Positions 8,719 through 16,403 of a stretch of 64,000 nucleotides of DNA are shown piece by piece (positions within the stretch are counted from its first letter, which is position 1; every line of letters begins with the position of its first letter). The notes under the pieces were generated by a model. It saw only the letters and a program-made list of their open reading frames with translations, ran no database searches and had not been told where the DNA came from. The translations under genes and the position numbers were made by a program. The DNA is from Alphaproteobacteria bacterium (GTDB lineage Bacteria; Pseudomonadota; Alphaproteobacteria; Micropepsales; Micropepsaceae), in NCBI GenBank assembly GCA_015654635.1, contig JAATGP010000023.1:1-64000 (forward strand). Reading direction: 5' to 3'.

Positions 8719-9372
8719 TCAGATTTTGAGGCTGCCTACCGTCAGGAGAAAGGCATAGCGCCCCGGCAGGAAGCGCAGCGCCGTGCCCTTTTGCTGCTCC
8801 AGACTCTCCAGCAATTCCACTCGCGGTGCGACATGGAAAAGGGCGAGCCAAGCCAGCATCGCCGCACGTCCCAGCCTGCCGAGTCCGGTCAGATCGCCGA
8901 AATCGACGGCGTGGATATGGCCGCCCGCCGCCAGATTGGCCGAAGCCGCTGCAATCGCCGCCTTCCAATCGGGAATCATCGACAGGCTGTAGGAAAACAG
9001 CGCCGCCTCGAAGGGCTTTGTCTCGCCGAACATGGCGGGCGACAACGCTTCGGCGTAGCCATGGGCAAGTTTGATGCGTCCCGTAAGCCCGGCCTTGCGA
9101 ATGGTTTCTTCGGCGCTCTTCAACATTTCCAGTGAGGCGTCCAGGCCGAACAATTCGACGCCGGGATAGCGCGTAGCGATCTTGACCAGATTGCGGGCCG
9201 TGCCGCAGCCGATCTCCACCAGCCGGTCGCCCGGCTTGAGGCCGATTTCCGCGATCACCCGGTCGCGCCCGAACAGGTAATATTTGCGCGTCAGGTCATA
9301 GATATAGCGCTGATGCCGGTAAATCCGGTCCATCAAGACGCCATGGTCGTCGTTATCAGCCTTTGCGGACAT
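8719..9372 (-). CDS. btaB: BtaB-like methyltransferase (diacylglyceryl-homoserine N-methylation)
   Basis: A class I SAM methyltransferase of about 217 residues. The segment MDRIYRHQRYIYDLTRKYYL and the SAM motif RLVEIGCGTARNLV match BtaB, which trimethylates diacylglyceryl homoserine to the betaine lipid DGTS. It follows btaA and overlaps its end by 17 bases, which secures the assignment. The start is uncertain: in-frame ATGs lie at 9414, 9390, 9378, 9372 and 9333, none with a strong ribosome binding site. I chose 9372 to fit the usual family N-terminus. Confidence 0.85.
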   Translation of the reverse strand: MSAKADNDDHGVLMDRIYRHQRYIYDLTRKYYLFGRDRVIAEIGLKPGDRLVEIGCGTARNLVKIATRYPGVELFGLDASLEMLKSAEETIRKAGLTGRIKLAHGYAEALSPAMFGETKPFEAALFSYSLSMIPDWKAAIAAASANLAAGGHIHAVDFGDLTGLGRLGRAAMLAWLALFHVAPRVELLESLEQQKGTALRFLPGRYAFLLTVGSLKI

Positions 9373-10570
9373 AGACATGGAACCCGCCATAGATGGAGGA
9401 ACGGTCCTTCGCATGAAAGGCTTTGCTCTCGTCTTCGAGATAATCCCACGGCGCCAAGAGTTCGGCTGGCAGCTTCTTGGGCAGCGGACTGTCGGACCCG
9501 GCGGTGCGGAAAATGACGCGGGCGTCGGTCAGATCGGCCGTGCGGTCAATCTCAGCCCACAAAGAGGAGATTTGCGCTTCGTTCATCCAATCCTGGCTGT
9601 CGAGCAGCACATAGCGATGCAGCGAATGGGCGGCTTGGCGCTTGAGGAAATCGGTAAGCGAGGCGTGATTGACCTCCACCTTGCCGGTCCGGCTGCGGAT
9701 GGTGTTGTAAACATCCTCGCGCAGATAAGCAGGCACAGCTTCGCGATTGGTAACGTCATAGCTGCGGCCAAAGGCTTGCCAGGCGAAATAATTCTCGTTG
9801 ATCGGGAAATCGCAAGCCAGCCGTTCGACCCGCTCGCGCAACACCGTAATCATATTGGCATTTTCGCCGACCAGCTCGTCGTATTGGGCGGGCGGAATGC
9901 CAAGCGCGTAGAGCGAAACCGGGCTCCTCGACAATGCTCGAATGGAGCGGTTGTTGAACAAGGGCGCAATCAAGCGATCAAACAGGACCCGTTGCTCAGC
10001 CGGACTCTTGGCATCCAGCATGCGTTCGAGGCGTTTGCCGTGCAGTTTGGCCACCACATGCAGGATACCGATGAAGCGTCCGAGCAAGCCGTAGCGATAA
10101 AGGTTGCGCGCGAACATGTTGATGCGGCGGCCATGCAGCAAAATCCGCTTTTCCCAATGCTGGCGTGTGGTGGGGTCCAGCTTGTCGCGCAAATAGGTGT
10201 CGTAGGCGGCGCGGTTGGCTTTGTCGTTGGCTTGGCCGAAGAAGCGGAAGAAATCCTCATAGCTCGGCAGATTGGCGAGCGCCGCCAACTTTAGCCGCGT
10301 CAGCGCCACATGATTCGGATTGAGGTCGACCGCAATAATCCGGCACGGATCGGCCGCCAGATAGTTCAAAACATTGCAGCCGCCAGAGGCGATGGTTAGC
10401 AGGCGGTGGTTTGTACCAAGATCCAGCGCGGCCAAATCCACATCGGGATCTTCCCATATTTGATTATATACAAACCCTTGAAACATAAGGGTAAAGAGGC
10501 GCTCCAAGGCTCCCCTTTTGGATGTTGCTGGCCGCTGGTGAGCGGCGCGTTCGAGCAATTCGTTGGCCAT
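9356..10570 (-). CDS. btaA: BtaA: SAM:diacylglycerol 3-amino-3-carboxypropyltransferase
   Basis: A 404-residue member of the BtaA (DUF3419) family. It moves the aminocarboxypropyl group of SAM to diacylglycerol, the first step of betaine-lipid (DGTS) synthesis. Typical features are the N-terminal YNQIWEDPDVDLAAL and the SAM-site segment LLTIASGGCNVLNYL (about residues 58-72) followed by VDLNPNHVAL. AAGAAG precedes the ATG. In other alphaproteobacteria this pathway replaces phospholipids under phosphate limitation. I did not find a clear Pho box in the 138 bases upstream. Confidence 0.92.
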   Translation of the reverse strand: MANELLERAAHQRPATSKRGALERLFTLMFQGFVYNQIWEDPDVDLAALDLGTNHRLLTIASGGCNVLNYLAADPCRIIAVDLNPNHVALTRLKLAALANLPSYEDFFRFFGQANDKANRAAYDTYLRDKLDPTTRQHWEKRILLHGRRINMFARNLYRYGLLGRFIGILHVVAKLHGKRLERMLDAKSPAEQRVLFDRLIAPLFNNRSIRALSRSPVSLYALGIPPAQYDELVGENANMITVLRERVERLACDFPINENYFAWQAFGRSYDVTNREAVPAYLREDVYNTIRSRTGKVEVNHASLTDFLKRQAAHSLHRYVLLDSQDWMNEAQISSLWAEIDRTADLTDARVIFRTAGSDSPLPKKLPAELLAPWDYLEDESKAFHAKDRSSIYGGFHVYVRKG

Positions 10571-10708
10571 GTTCTTCTTTGATAGAGCCCCGGGCCCAAA
10601 ACAAGGGGGTTACTTAGAGGGAACAGCGCCGCCGAGCAAAGGGAATATGCGCCGGAGACATATGTGCCCGTCTTGCGTCAACACAAAGGCGAAGCTTACC
10701 TTGGCGCC

Positions 10709-11578
10709 ATGACCGCACCCATTCAGGAAGTTCTGGACCTCTTAAATCTCGAAAAAATCGAGGAAAACATTTTCCGGGGGCTGAGTCCCAAGGATCGGGT
10801 CCAGCGTGTTTTCGGCGGCCAAGTGTTGGGCCAGGCCTTGATGGCGGCTTCGCACACGGTCGAGGGCCGGCTCTGCCATTCGCTGCATGGCTACTTTCTG
10901 CGCGCGGGCGATCCCAAGGTTCCTATCCTCTACGAGGTTGACCGGTCGCGCGATGGCGGCAGCTTCACCTCCCGCCGGGTGGTGGCCATCCAGCATGGCC
11001 GCCCGATCTTCACCTTAGAGGCTTCCTTTCAGCGCGAGGAGGCTGGGCTCGAGCATGCTTTTGAAGCCCCTGCGGTCCCCCAGCCCGAAGAGTTGGAATG
11101 CGACAACGATCTGCGCGCCAGGATTCCACCGGACCGGGTACCACCCGAATTGTGCGCCTGGGTGTTTCGTCCACGGCCATTTGAAACGCGGCCCATCGAC
11201 CCCAGGCCTTATTTCGATCCTGCTCCGCGTCCGCCGCATGAAAGTTTTTGGGTCCGGACCGCAGGTTCGATGCCGGACGATCCGGCGCTGCACCGGGCCA
11301 TGCTGGCTTTTGCCTCAGACCTCTCCATGCTCGGCACCTCGCTCGCACCCCATGGCATTGGCTGGTACGACGACAAGGTGCAGATGGCGAGTCTCGATCA
11401 TGCCATGTGGTTCCACCGTCCCTTCCGCGCCGATGCCTGGCTCTTGCTGGTACAGGACAGTCCCAGCGCCTCAGGGGGCAGGGGTTTCAATCGCGGCACG
11501 CTGTTCTCGCGCGACGGCGCACTGGTGGCATCGGTGGTGCAAGAAGGCTTGATCCGGCCGCGCCGCGGCGTGCTGTAA
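10709..11578 (+). CDS. tesB: acyl-CoA thioesterase II
   Basis: A 289-residue double-hotdog thioesterase, close to the 286 residues of E. coli TesB, which cleaves acyl-CoA to free acid and CoA. The N-terminus LLNLEKIEENIFRG and VFGGQVLGQAL are near-diagnostic. SLDHAMWFHRPF holds the active-site Asp, and the C-terminus has the FNRGTLFSRDG block. The start at 10709 was chosen by alignment with the E. coli start; the frame is open 45 bases further upstream. It is divergent from btaA. Confidence 0.93.
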   Translation: MTAPIQEVLDLLNLEKIEENIFRGLSPKDRVQRVFGGQVLGQALMAASHTVEGRLCHSLHGYFLRAGDPKVPILYEVDRSRDGGSFTSRRVVAIQHGRPIFTLEASFQREEAGLEHAFEAPAVPQPEELECDNDLRARIPPDRVPPELCAWVFRPRPFETRPIDPRPYFDPAPRPPHESFWVRTAGSMPDDPALHRAMLAFASDLSMLGTSLAPHGIGWYDDKVQMASLDHAMWFHRPFRADAWLLLVQDSPSASGGRGFNRGTLFSRDGALVASVVQEGLIRPRRGVL

Positions 11579-11592
11579 TCAAACGCCTTTGA

Positions 11593-12138
11593 TCAACTGT
11601 GCGCGACCGCCACGGCACGCCGCGGCTTGGCGTAGAAAGTGTCAGTCAAGGTAATGGGCCCGCCGAGGAAGTAGGTGACCGGCGCGGTAAAGGAGTAAGC
11701 AATCTCGGCATAGATCACACTGCCGGGAATGATGTTCCCCTGAGCATCTTTAAGCATCAAGGTGGAGGGAAAATCGCTGGGGGCGGTGGTGCGTTTTGTG
11801 GTGTTCTGAGGGTCGCTCCAGGCGACCGTGAGCTTGCCATTCGCATCGTAGGTGATACTCGAGACGATGATTTTGGCATTGGACGAGGCATAGGGATAGA
11901 GGATGGCGTTGGCAGCATTAAATACGTTGGTGGTGTCGCTGGTGCTCACGAATACGGATTGTGCAACAAGATCGGCCACGGTGTAGCCGACGCGGCCCAC
12001 ACGCGAATTGCAGTCAACCGCGCTTCCCAACTCGACCGCGCCGTAGAACAACATGATCATCACCGGTGCAATTAGCGCGAATTCGATCGCGGCCAGCCCC
12101 TGGCGTGCTTTCGCGAAGCGATGCAGTTGCATCAGCAT
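11593..12138 (-). CDS. TadE-like minor pilin (second of pair)
   Basis: A 181-residue TadE/TadG-family pseudopilin. A short basic leader is followed by a prepilin-like hydrophobic helix (GLAAIEFALIAPVMIML, about residues 14-30) with the conserved Glu five residues into the mature protein, then an extracytoplasmic domain. TadE proteins are processed by the prepilin peptidase and help Flp pilus assembly. Its ATG overlaps the stop of the upstream TadE-like gene, so the two are translationally coupled. Confidence 0.85.
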   Translation of the reverse strand: MLMQLHRFAKARQGLAAIEFALIAPVMIMLFYGAVELGSAVDCNSRVGRVGYTVADLVAQSVFVSTSDTTNVFNAANAILYPYASSNAKIIVSSITYDANGKLTVAWSDPQNTTKRTTAPSDFPSTLMLKDAQGNIIPGSVIYAEIAYSFTAPVTYFLGGPITLTDTFYAKPRRAVAVAHS

Positions 12139-12719
12139 CCCGCCACCTGATTGTTAAAAGGCTCGTTGCGGAAGGCCACCGCCGCCGTCAGCAGATGCTG
12201 CGTGCTGTTGATGTTGACCAGGAATGCCGTCAGCAGCGGCGTTGCCACCGGATAAGTGTAGAAGGTACGCACCAGGACGACGCTGCAAACTGTTCCCGGC
12301 TGCCAGTTGTTGAGTGCGGGGTCGAGTGTATTGCTGGCCGTGATCGGATTGGTAACTGCCGCTTGACTGAAGGTCGAGACCGTTTCGACGTCGACCTGCA
12401 GATTGCCGTCACAGGCAAGCAATGGGCTGATCTCGCCGCAGATAACTTGGCGGAACGCCGTTTGGCTGATGCCGCCCAACGCCACTTGGCCGGTGCGGAT
12501 TTGCCGTGCCGCATCGTTGGTGGCGTTCTGCAAGACGAAATTGCCAAGGAAGATGATCCCCGTTTCCATCGTGCCCATCAGGAAAATGAAGAAAATGGGT
12601 GCGATGAGGGCAAACTCAATGGCCGCCGAACCTGCGCGCGCACGCGGCCTCAGCCGTGCGCCGATTGTTCTCAACCGATTCGCGGCATGCCCCAGAAGCG
12701 TTTTTGCGCCTTGCGGCAT
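12132..12719 (-). CDS. TadE-like minor pilin (first of pair)
   Basis: A 195-residue TadE-family protein. A basic N-terminal region (to about residue 30) precedes SAAIEFALIAPIFFIFLMG, the prepilin-like helix with the conserved Glu. Cysteines near VICGEI, LACDG, TVCSVV and the C-terminal end suggest disulfides outside the cytoplasm. It is divergent from tadG across a 210-base gap that contains a CtrA-like box. Confidence 0.85.
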   Translation of the reverse strand: MPQGAKTLLGHAANRLRTIGARLRPRARAGSAAIEFALIAPIFFIFLMGTMETGIIFLGNFVLQNATNDAARQIRTGQVALGGISQTAFRQVICGEISPLLACDGNLQVDVETVSTFSQAAVTNPITASNTLDPALNNWQPGTVCSVVLVRTFYTYPVATPLLTAFLVNINSTQHLLTAAVAFRNEPFNNQVAGC

Positions 12720-12798
12720 TGTTCGGCTCCCCTTCCGGCAGATCCAGCGGATTAAACGCCAACCCGCTGCTGCCGCGAAGCGAAACTGTTTGTTATGC

Positions 12799-12813
12799 TA
12801 AACATCACGTTAA
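12799..12813. promoter_or_regulatory. CtrA-like box between tadE and tadG
   Basis: TAAA-N7-TTAA, one mismatch from TTAA-N7-TTAA, in the divergent tadE/tadG gap. On its own this is weak, but perfect or one-mismatch boxes also precede both pilin genes and cpaB. Confidence 0.3.
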
Positions 12814-12929
12814 CGCTGATCTGAGGCTTAATGGTGTAACGCGAATATTCAAAATTGCAGCGAGAAGGGAACGCAATTTTCACTTCTGGAGCGCGAACAT
12901 CGGGAGTGATAAGCCTGGAGTAAGGCGCG

Positions 12930-14474
12930 TTGCTGTCGTTCAAGGGCTGGCTTCAAAAGTTCGGCGCGTGCCATCGCGGCAACGTGGCGATGATCTTCGC
13001 CATTGCGCTCGTCCCTACTGCCTTGGCTGTGGGTGGGGGCCTCGATTACGCCCGCGCGGTGATGGTGCGGTCAGCCATGAACGAGGCGCTCGATGCGGCG
13101 GCCTTGGCGGTCGGCGGCTCCAAAAATCTATCGGATGCCGACGCGCAAGCGTTGGCGCAACAGTATTTTAATGCCAACTACCATCAGAGCAGCGATTATG
13201 GTACCCCTGGCGCTGTGACGGTTACCCGTACCGCGCAGAACGTGACGGTATCGGTGACCGACCAAATGCCGACCACTATGATGCGCGTTGCGGGCGTCAA
13301 TACCTGGTCGGTGGCCTCTTCCAGCACCGTGGTGTGGGGGCAATTAAAGCTCTGGGTCGCGCTGGTGCTCGACAACACCGGTTCGATGTCGGATACGGAT
13401 AAATCCCACGTCAGCAAAATCTCGGCTCTGAAAACCGCCTCGCATCAGCTTTTGACGATGTTGCAAGGGGCGGCGCAGACCGACGGTGACGTGCGGGTTT
13501 CGATCATTCCTTTCGCGCGCGATGTCAATATCGGCACCAGCTATGCCAGCCAGAGCTGGCTCGGCTTCTCCGATTTCACGGCTGCACCACCAGTGCCTGC
13601 CAGCAACATAGGGCCCAGCTCTTCCTGCCCGTGGCAGGACAATGACGAGGGCTATCACTGCACCACCGGGCCAGCAAATGGGGCGTCCGACACCGGGACC
13701 ATCCCCGGTAGTGGTTCCTATTCGGGCTATATCTGCCCCAGTGTGACGACCGTCGGCCATTATTGGAACGGCTGCTACAATTCGGTCAGCGCCGGGTCAA
13801 AGACATGGACTCACAAATGGATCGCCAATCCTCCGACAACCATCGGAAATGTGACCGGCACTTGGAGTGGCTGCGTCACTGATCGCGGCTCGGCCAACAT
13901 AACAACGGCCCAGGGTTCCAGTCAGAGTTACGACGTCAAGAATACCACGCCGGATCCGAACGTACCGGCCACGCTTATGGTGGGAGAAAACTCGCCCAGC
14001 TGTCCAGTGACGACCATTCTGCCGCTCAGCTATAGCTGGTCGGATCTGTCGACCAAGATAGACGCCATGACGCCGAACGGCTCGACCAATCAGACCATTG
14101 GTTTGGTCTGGGGGTGGCAATCGCTGTCGCAAGGGGCGCCGCTCAGCCCGATCGCGCTACCCGCCAACACCCAGCGCTTCATCATTCTGCTCAGCGACGG
14201 TCTCAACACCCAGAACCGCTGGTCGGGTAATGGCTCAGCGCAAAGTTCAGCCGTCGATGGCCGCATGGCGCTGGCGTGCAGCAATGCCAAAGCTGACGGG
14301 GTTATCATCTATGCCGTCTTTGTGGATTTGAACGGCACCCAGGGCAACTCCTCGGTGCTGCAGAACTGCGCCAGCGATACCAGCAAATATTTTGATCTGA
14401 CAACCTCCAGTTCGATCATCACTGCCTTCGCTAGCATCGGTCAGCAGATCACCAATCTGCGCGTCAGCCAGTAG
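12930..14474 (+). CDS. TadG-like pilus assembly protein with von Willebrand A domain
   Basis: A 514-residue protein that starts at TTG after GGAGTAAGG. Residues 10-40 form the TadE/TadG-type N-terminal helix (RGNVAMIFAIALVPTALAVGGG). A long extracellular part carries a VWA domain whose metal-site motif DNTGSMSD lies near residue 147. A Ser/Gly/Cys-rich stretch (residues 220-340) is inserted in it, with repeated Cys pairs. It ends AFASIGQQITNLRVSQ. TadG helps anchor or assemble the Flp pilus at the envelope. A wrecked copy of the same gene follows 134 bases downstream. Confidence 0.88.
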   Translation: MLSFKGWLQKFGACHRGNVAMIFAIALVPTALAVGGGLDYARAVMVRSAMNEALDAAALAVGGSKNLSDADAQALAQQYFNANYHQSSDYGTPGAVTVTRTAQNVTVSVTDQMPTTMMRVAGVNTWSVASSSTVVWGQLKLWVALVLDNTGSMSDTDKSHVSKISALKTASHQLLTMLQGAAQTDGDVRVSIIPFARDVNIGTSYASQSWLGFSDFTAAPPVPASNIGPSSSCPWQDNDEGYHCTTGPANGASDTGTIPGSGSYSGYICPSVTTVGHYWNGCYNSVSAGSKTWTHKWIANPPTTIGNVTGTWSGCVTDRGSANITTAQGSSQSYDVKNTTPDPNVPATLMVGENSPSCPVTTILPLSYSWSDLSTKIDAMTPNGSTNQTIGLVWGWQSLSQGAPLSPIALPANTQRFIILLSDGLNTQNRWSGNGSAQSSAVDGRMALACSNAKADGVIIYAVFVDLNGTQGNSSVLQNCASDTSKYFDLTTSSSIITAFASIGQQITNLRVSQ

Positions 14475-14608
14475 TTGTGCCATTGCGGTACGGGTGCGGC
14501 AAAATCCTGCCCGAATGCCTAACGACACACGAACCGTTACCCCGGATAACAGGGGCTACGCCTAACCATTTGTTCGATGATCCACCACTGCCAGCAAGGA
14601 TCACGTTC

Positions 14609-14870
14609 ATGCGGCTAGGGACGGGTCTGCTGCAGCGTTTCCGGGCAGCGCATCGCGGCAATGTCGCGAAGATTTTCGCCGCGGCACTGGTTGCCTTGCT
14701 GATCGCCATCGGTGCCAGCTTGGATTTCGATCGGTCCCACGAGCGCGTCCATGCAACCTTTGGCACAAAGTTATTTCAACGCCCATTATGGCTACAGTGC
14801 GGGTGGTGCGCTGAAAAGTGCTTTTCAGGACATTACGCAGCAAATCACGAATCTACGCCTCAAGGGCTGA
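14609..14870 (+). pseudogene. degenerate, internally deleted tadG paralogue
   Basis: The ATG at 14609, preceded by AAGGA, opens LLQRFRAAHRGNVAKIFAAA, matching the TadG N-terminus (FGACHRGNVAMIFAIA). Around 14745 the match moves to another frame and continues as LAQSYFNAHYG (tadG has LAQQYFNANYH). It then jumps to FQDITQQITNLRLKG and a stop, matching the tadG end GQQITNLRVSQ. The whole VWA domain is missing. So both ends of a tadG copy are retained in about 260 bases with at least one frameshift. It is probably not functional. Confidence 0.8.
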
Positions 14871-14894
14871 CGAGACTCTGCTTACAAAGCGCGG

Positions 14895-15356
14895 TTACTG
14901 GCCGCTCGCGGCTTTGGCGAGCATGCCTTGGTACTTGTCGATTTGCGTGGTGGCGCTGTCAAAGGCATCTTTGCCATCGCCCGGCTGCGGCGCCGGCTGG
15001 CAGCGCTGACCGGTGCAGGTATAGCTGGTCTGCTGCGAGCCGCGCTGCAGGGTGACGACGGCATTTCCCTTGGAGGAAACGACAATTTGCTGATTGGCAA
15101 TTTGTTTGCCGTTGCCGTCGAGTGCCACCACGTTGGTCGCACCGAACGCCTTGGCCTGCACAAAGGCGTGGCGGTTGTCGATGATGGTAACGTCGGCAAT
15201 CATGGGATTGCCCACATAGAGTGTCGACACCGGCTTGGCGAAAGCCACCACCCGCACTTCGTCAAGCGGCACGGAAAGCGCCGACCCGGCATAGGCCGCG
15301 CTGCCAAAGACGGCAGCGGTGGCGAACAGGACGGCAATCAAAGCACTGCGTCGCAT
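14895..15356 (-). CDS. stand-alone secretin N-domain (pilus formation) protein
   Basis: A 153-residue secreted protein with a signal peptide (to about residue 23, SAAYAGS). Residues 28-105 look like the N-terminal domain that precedes Tad/T2SS secretins (LSVPLDEVRVVAFAKPVSTL, VGNPMIADVTIID, FGATNVVALDGNGK). CpaC in this window has the same domain at its own N-terminus. There is no secretin barrel here, and the C-terminal tail holds one Cys pair (TCTGQRC). It may assist the CpaC channel. The location among pilus genes supports this; a function has not been shown. Confidence 0.75.
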   Translation of the reverse strand: MRRSALIAVLFATAAVFGSAAYAGSALSVPLDEVRVVAFAKPVSTLYVGNPMIADVTIIDNRHAFVQAKAFGATNVVALDGNGKQIANQQIVVSSKGNAVVTLQRGSQQTSYTCTGQRCQPAPQPGDGKDAFDSATTQIDKYQGMLAKAASGQ

Positions 15357-15565
15357 CGGATCATCCCACGCTAGATTGACGGCAAGCTTACGCCGTGTGG
15401 TGTAAAATAGTGTTTACGACAGCGCTCACCAGAACGGCTTCTTGCTGGAGCACAGGCTTTTCCGAGCGTGGTGAAGCAACCGTAAAGAATTAGAATGGCA
15501 CCTGTCGGGAAAGTCCAATTTCTGTTTTGTTTTGGCACGATACAATCTGTTACGGCTGATTCGAA

Positions 15566-15580
15566 TTAGGAGATGATTAA
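15566..15580. promoter_or_regulatory. CtrA-like box before the first flp gene
   Basis: TTAG-N7-TTAA, one mismatch from TTAA-N7-TTAA, followed by ACC as in the perfect box before the second flp gene. It lies about 60 bases before the start codon. Confidence 0.45.
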
Positions 15581-15638
15581 ACCCAAGCGTACACACTCTG
15601 TCCCGGTTAGGGCAATTCTTGGGCATGTGGAGAGTTTT

Positions 15639-15815
15639 ATGAACACGATCATCAGCAAATTCCTGCGCGACGATAGTGGCGCAACAGCAATCGAATACGG
15701 TTTGATCGCCGCGCTTATCGCCGTGGCGATCATTGGGACGGTATCAGCGCTGGGCACAAGCTTGAGCGCAACCTTTACGGCGATCTCTACCCATCTCGGC
15801 GCTAACCCGAGCTAA
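15639..15815 (+). CDS. flp: Flp/Fap pilin, copy 1
   Basis: A 58-residue Flp-type pilin. A short leader (MNTIISKFLRDDSG) ends at the Gly where the CpaA/TadV peptidase should cut. The mature chain begins ATAIEYGLIAALIAVAIIG with Glu+5 and Tyr+6, the hallmark of Flp pilins. GGAGAG precedes the ATG; an upstream in-frame ATG would add 22 residues and lacks sense. A hairpin follows the gene. Nearly the same protein is encoded 310 bases downstream. Confidence 0.93.
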   Translation: MNTIISKFLRDDSGATAIEYGLIAALIAVAIIGTVSALGTSLSATFTAISTHLGANPS

Positions 15816-15843
15816 GGCGAGGTAGGGTCAAACTGAGATCGGG

Positions 15844-15863
15844 CGGCCGCCGCGAGGCGGCCG
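15844..15863 (+). terminator. hairpin after flp copy 1
   Basis: An 8-bp perfect GC stem (CGGCCGCC / GGCGGCCG) with a GCGA loop, 28 bases after the stop. The T-run is poor (TCTGCATTT). The same stem follows flp copy 2. Confidence 0.6.
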
Positions 15864-16014
15864 TCTGCATTTGGGGTCAACGAGACATTGTGATTCAGGT
15901 GGGCGATTTCTGCGTCGTGGTAAACAGAAAGCAAAACTTTACGAAGAGGTATCCCGCTAGACCCCTCTTTGTGTTTCATGCTGGCACGAAACGTAAAAAT
16001 GCGAACGATCGGGT

Positions 16015-16029
16015 TTAAGAACGCATTAA
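16015..16029. promoter_or_regulatory. perfect CtrA-type box before the second flp gene
   Basis: TTAA-GAACGCA-TTAA matches the CtrA consensus TTAA-N7-TTAA exactly and is followed by ACC. It lies about 95 bases before the flp start. In Caulobacter the pilin gene pilA is activated by CtrA, so a site here makes sense. The 309-base gap 15816-16124 also holds the flp copy 1 hairpin; I see no gene in it. Confidence 0.7.
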
Positions 16030-16124
16030 ACCTCGGGGGCTACTCTTTCCCGCATGTCCTGGCAACAAACCGGTGAATACGGGGAGCGCAGGGCAACCCT
16101 GGGTGTCCAAAAGTGGAGGCGTTT

Positions 16125-16301
16125 ATGCAAAATCTTTTTTCCCGCTTTGTCCGAGATGAATCGGGCGCAACGGCAATCGAATACGGTCTTATCGCAGCAC
16201 TGATCGCGGTAGCCATCATCACAACCGTCTCGGCGCTCGGCACGAGCCTGAGCGCGACGTTTACGGCCATCGCAGGCCATCTCGGCGCCGCCCCGCACTA
16301 A
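16125..16301 (+). CDS. flp: Flp/Fap pilin, copy 2
   Basis: A 58-residue Flp pilin (leader MQNLFSRFVRDESG, mature ATAIEYGLIAALIAVAIITT). It differs from copy 1 mainly in the leader and at the C-terminus (AGHLGAAPH versus STHLGANPS). The start at 16125 follows a GGAGG site by five bases. Of the two copies it has the better ribosome binding site and the only perfect CtrA box, so it may be the main pilin; that is inference. Confidence 0.93.
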   Translation: MQNLFSRFVRDESGATAIEYGLIAALIAVAIITTVSALGTSLSATFTAIAGHLGAAPH

Positions 16302-16330
16302 AAGAGGGTTGCGCTCCGTACAATAATGGG

Positions 16331-16351
16331 CGGCCGCCATGTGGGCGGCCG
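16331..16351 (+). terminator. hairpin after flp copy 2
   Basis: CGGCCGCC / GGCGGCCG stem with a five-base loop, followed by TTCTCTTT, 29 bases after the stop. It uses the same stem sequence as the hairpin behind copy 1. It may limit read-through from the abundant pilin message into cpaA. Confidence 0.65.
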
Positions 16352-16403
16352 TTCTCTTTCCTGGCGTGCTGCTGTTTCGGCAATTTCACTTTGGAAAAAC
16401 ACG

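Noticed and set aside
15520-16000. TGGCAC words before both flp genes, possible sigma-54 promoters
   Set aside because: At the required ten-base spacing from GG the -12 GC is absent in both. CtrA boxes explain the regions better.
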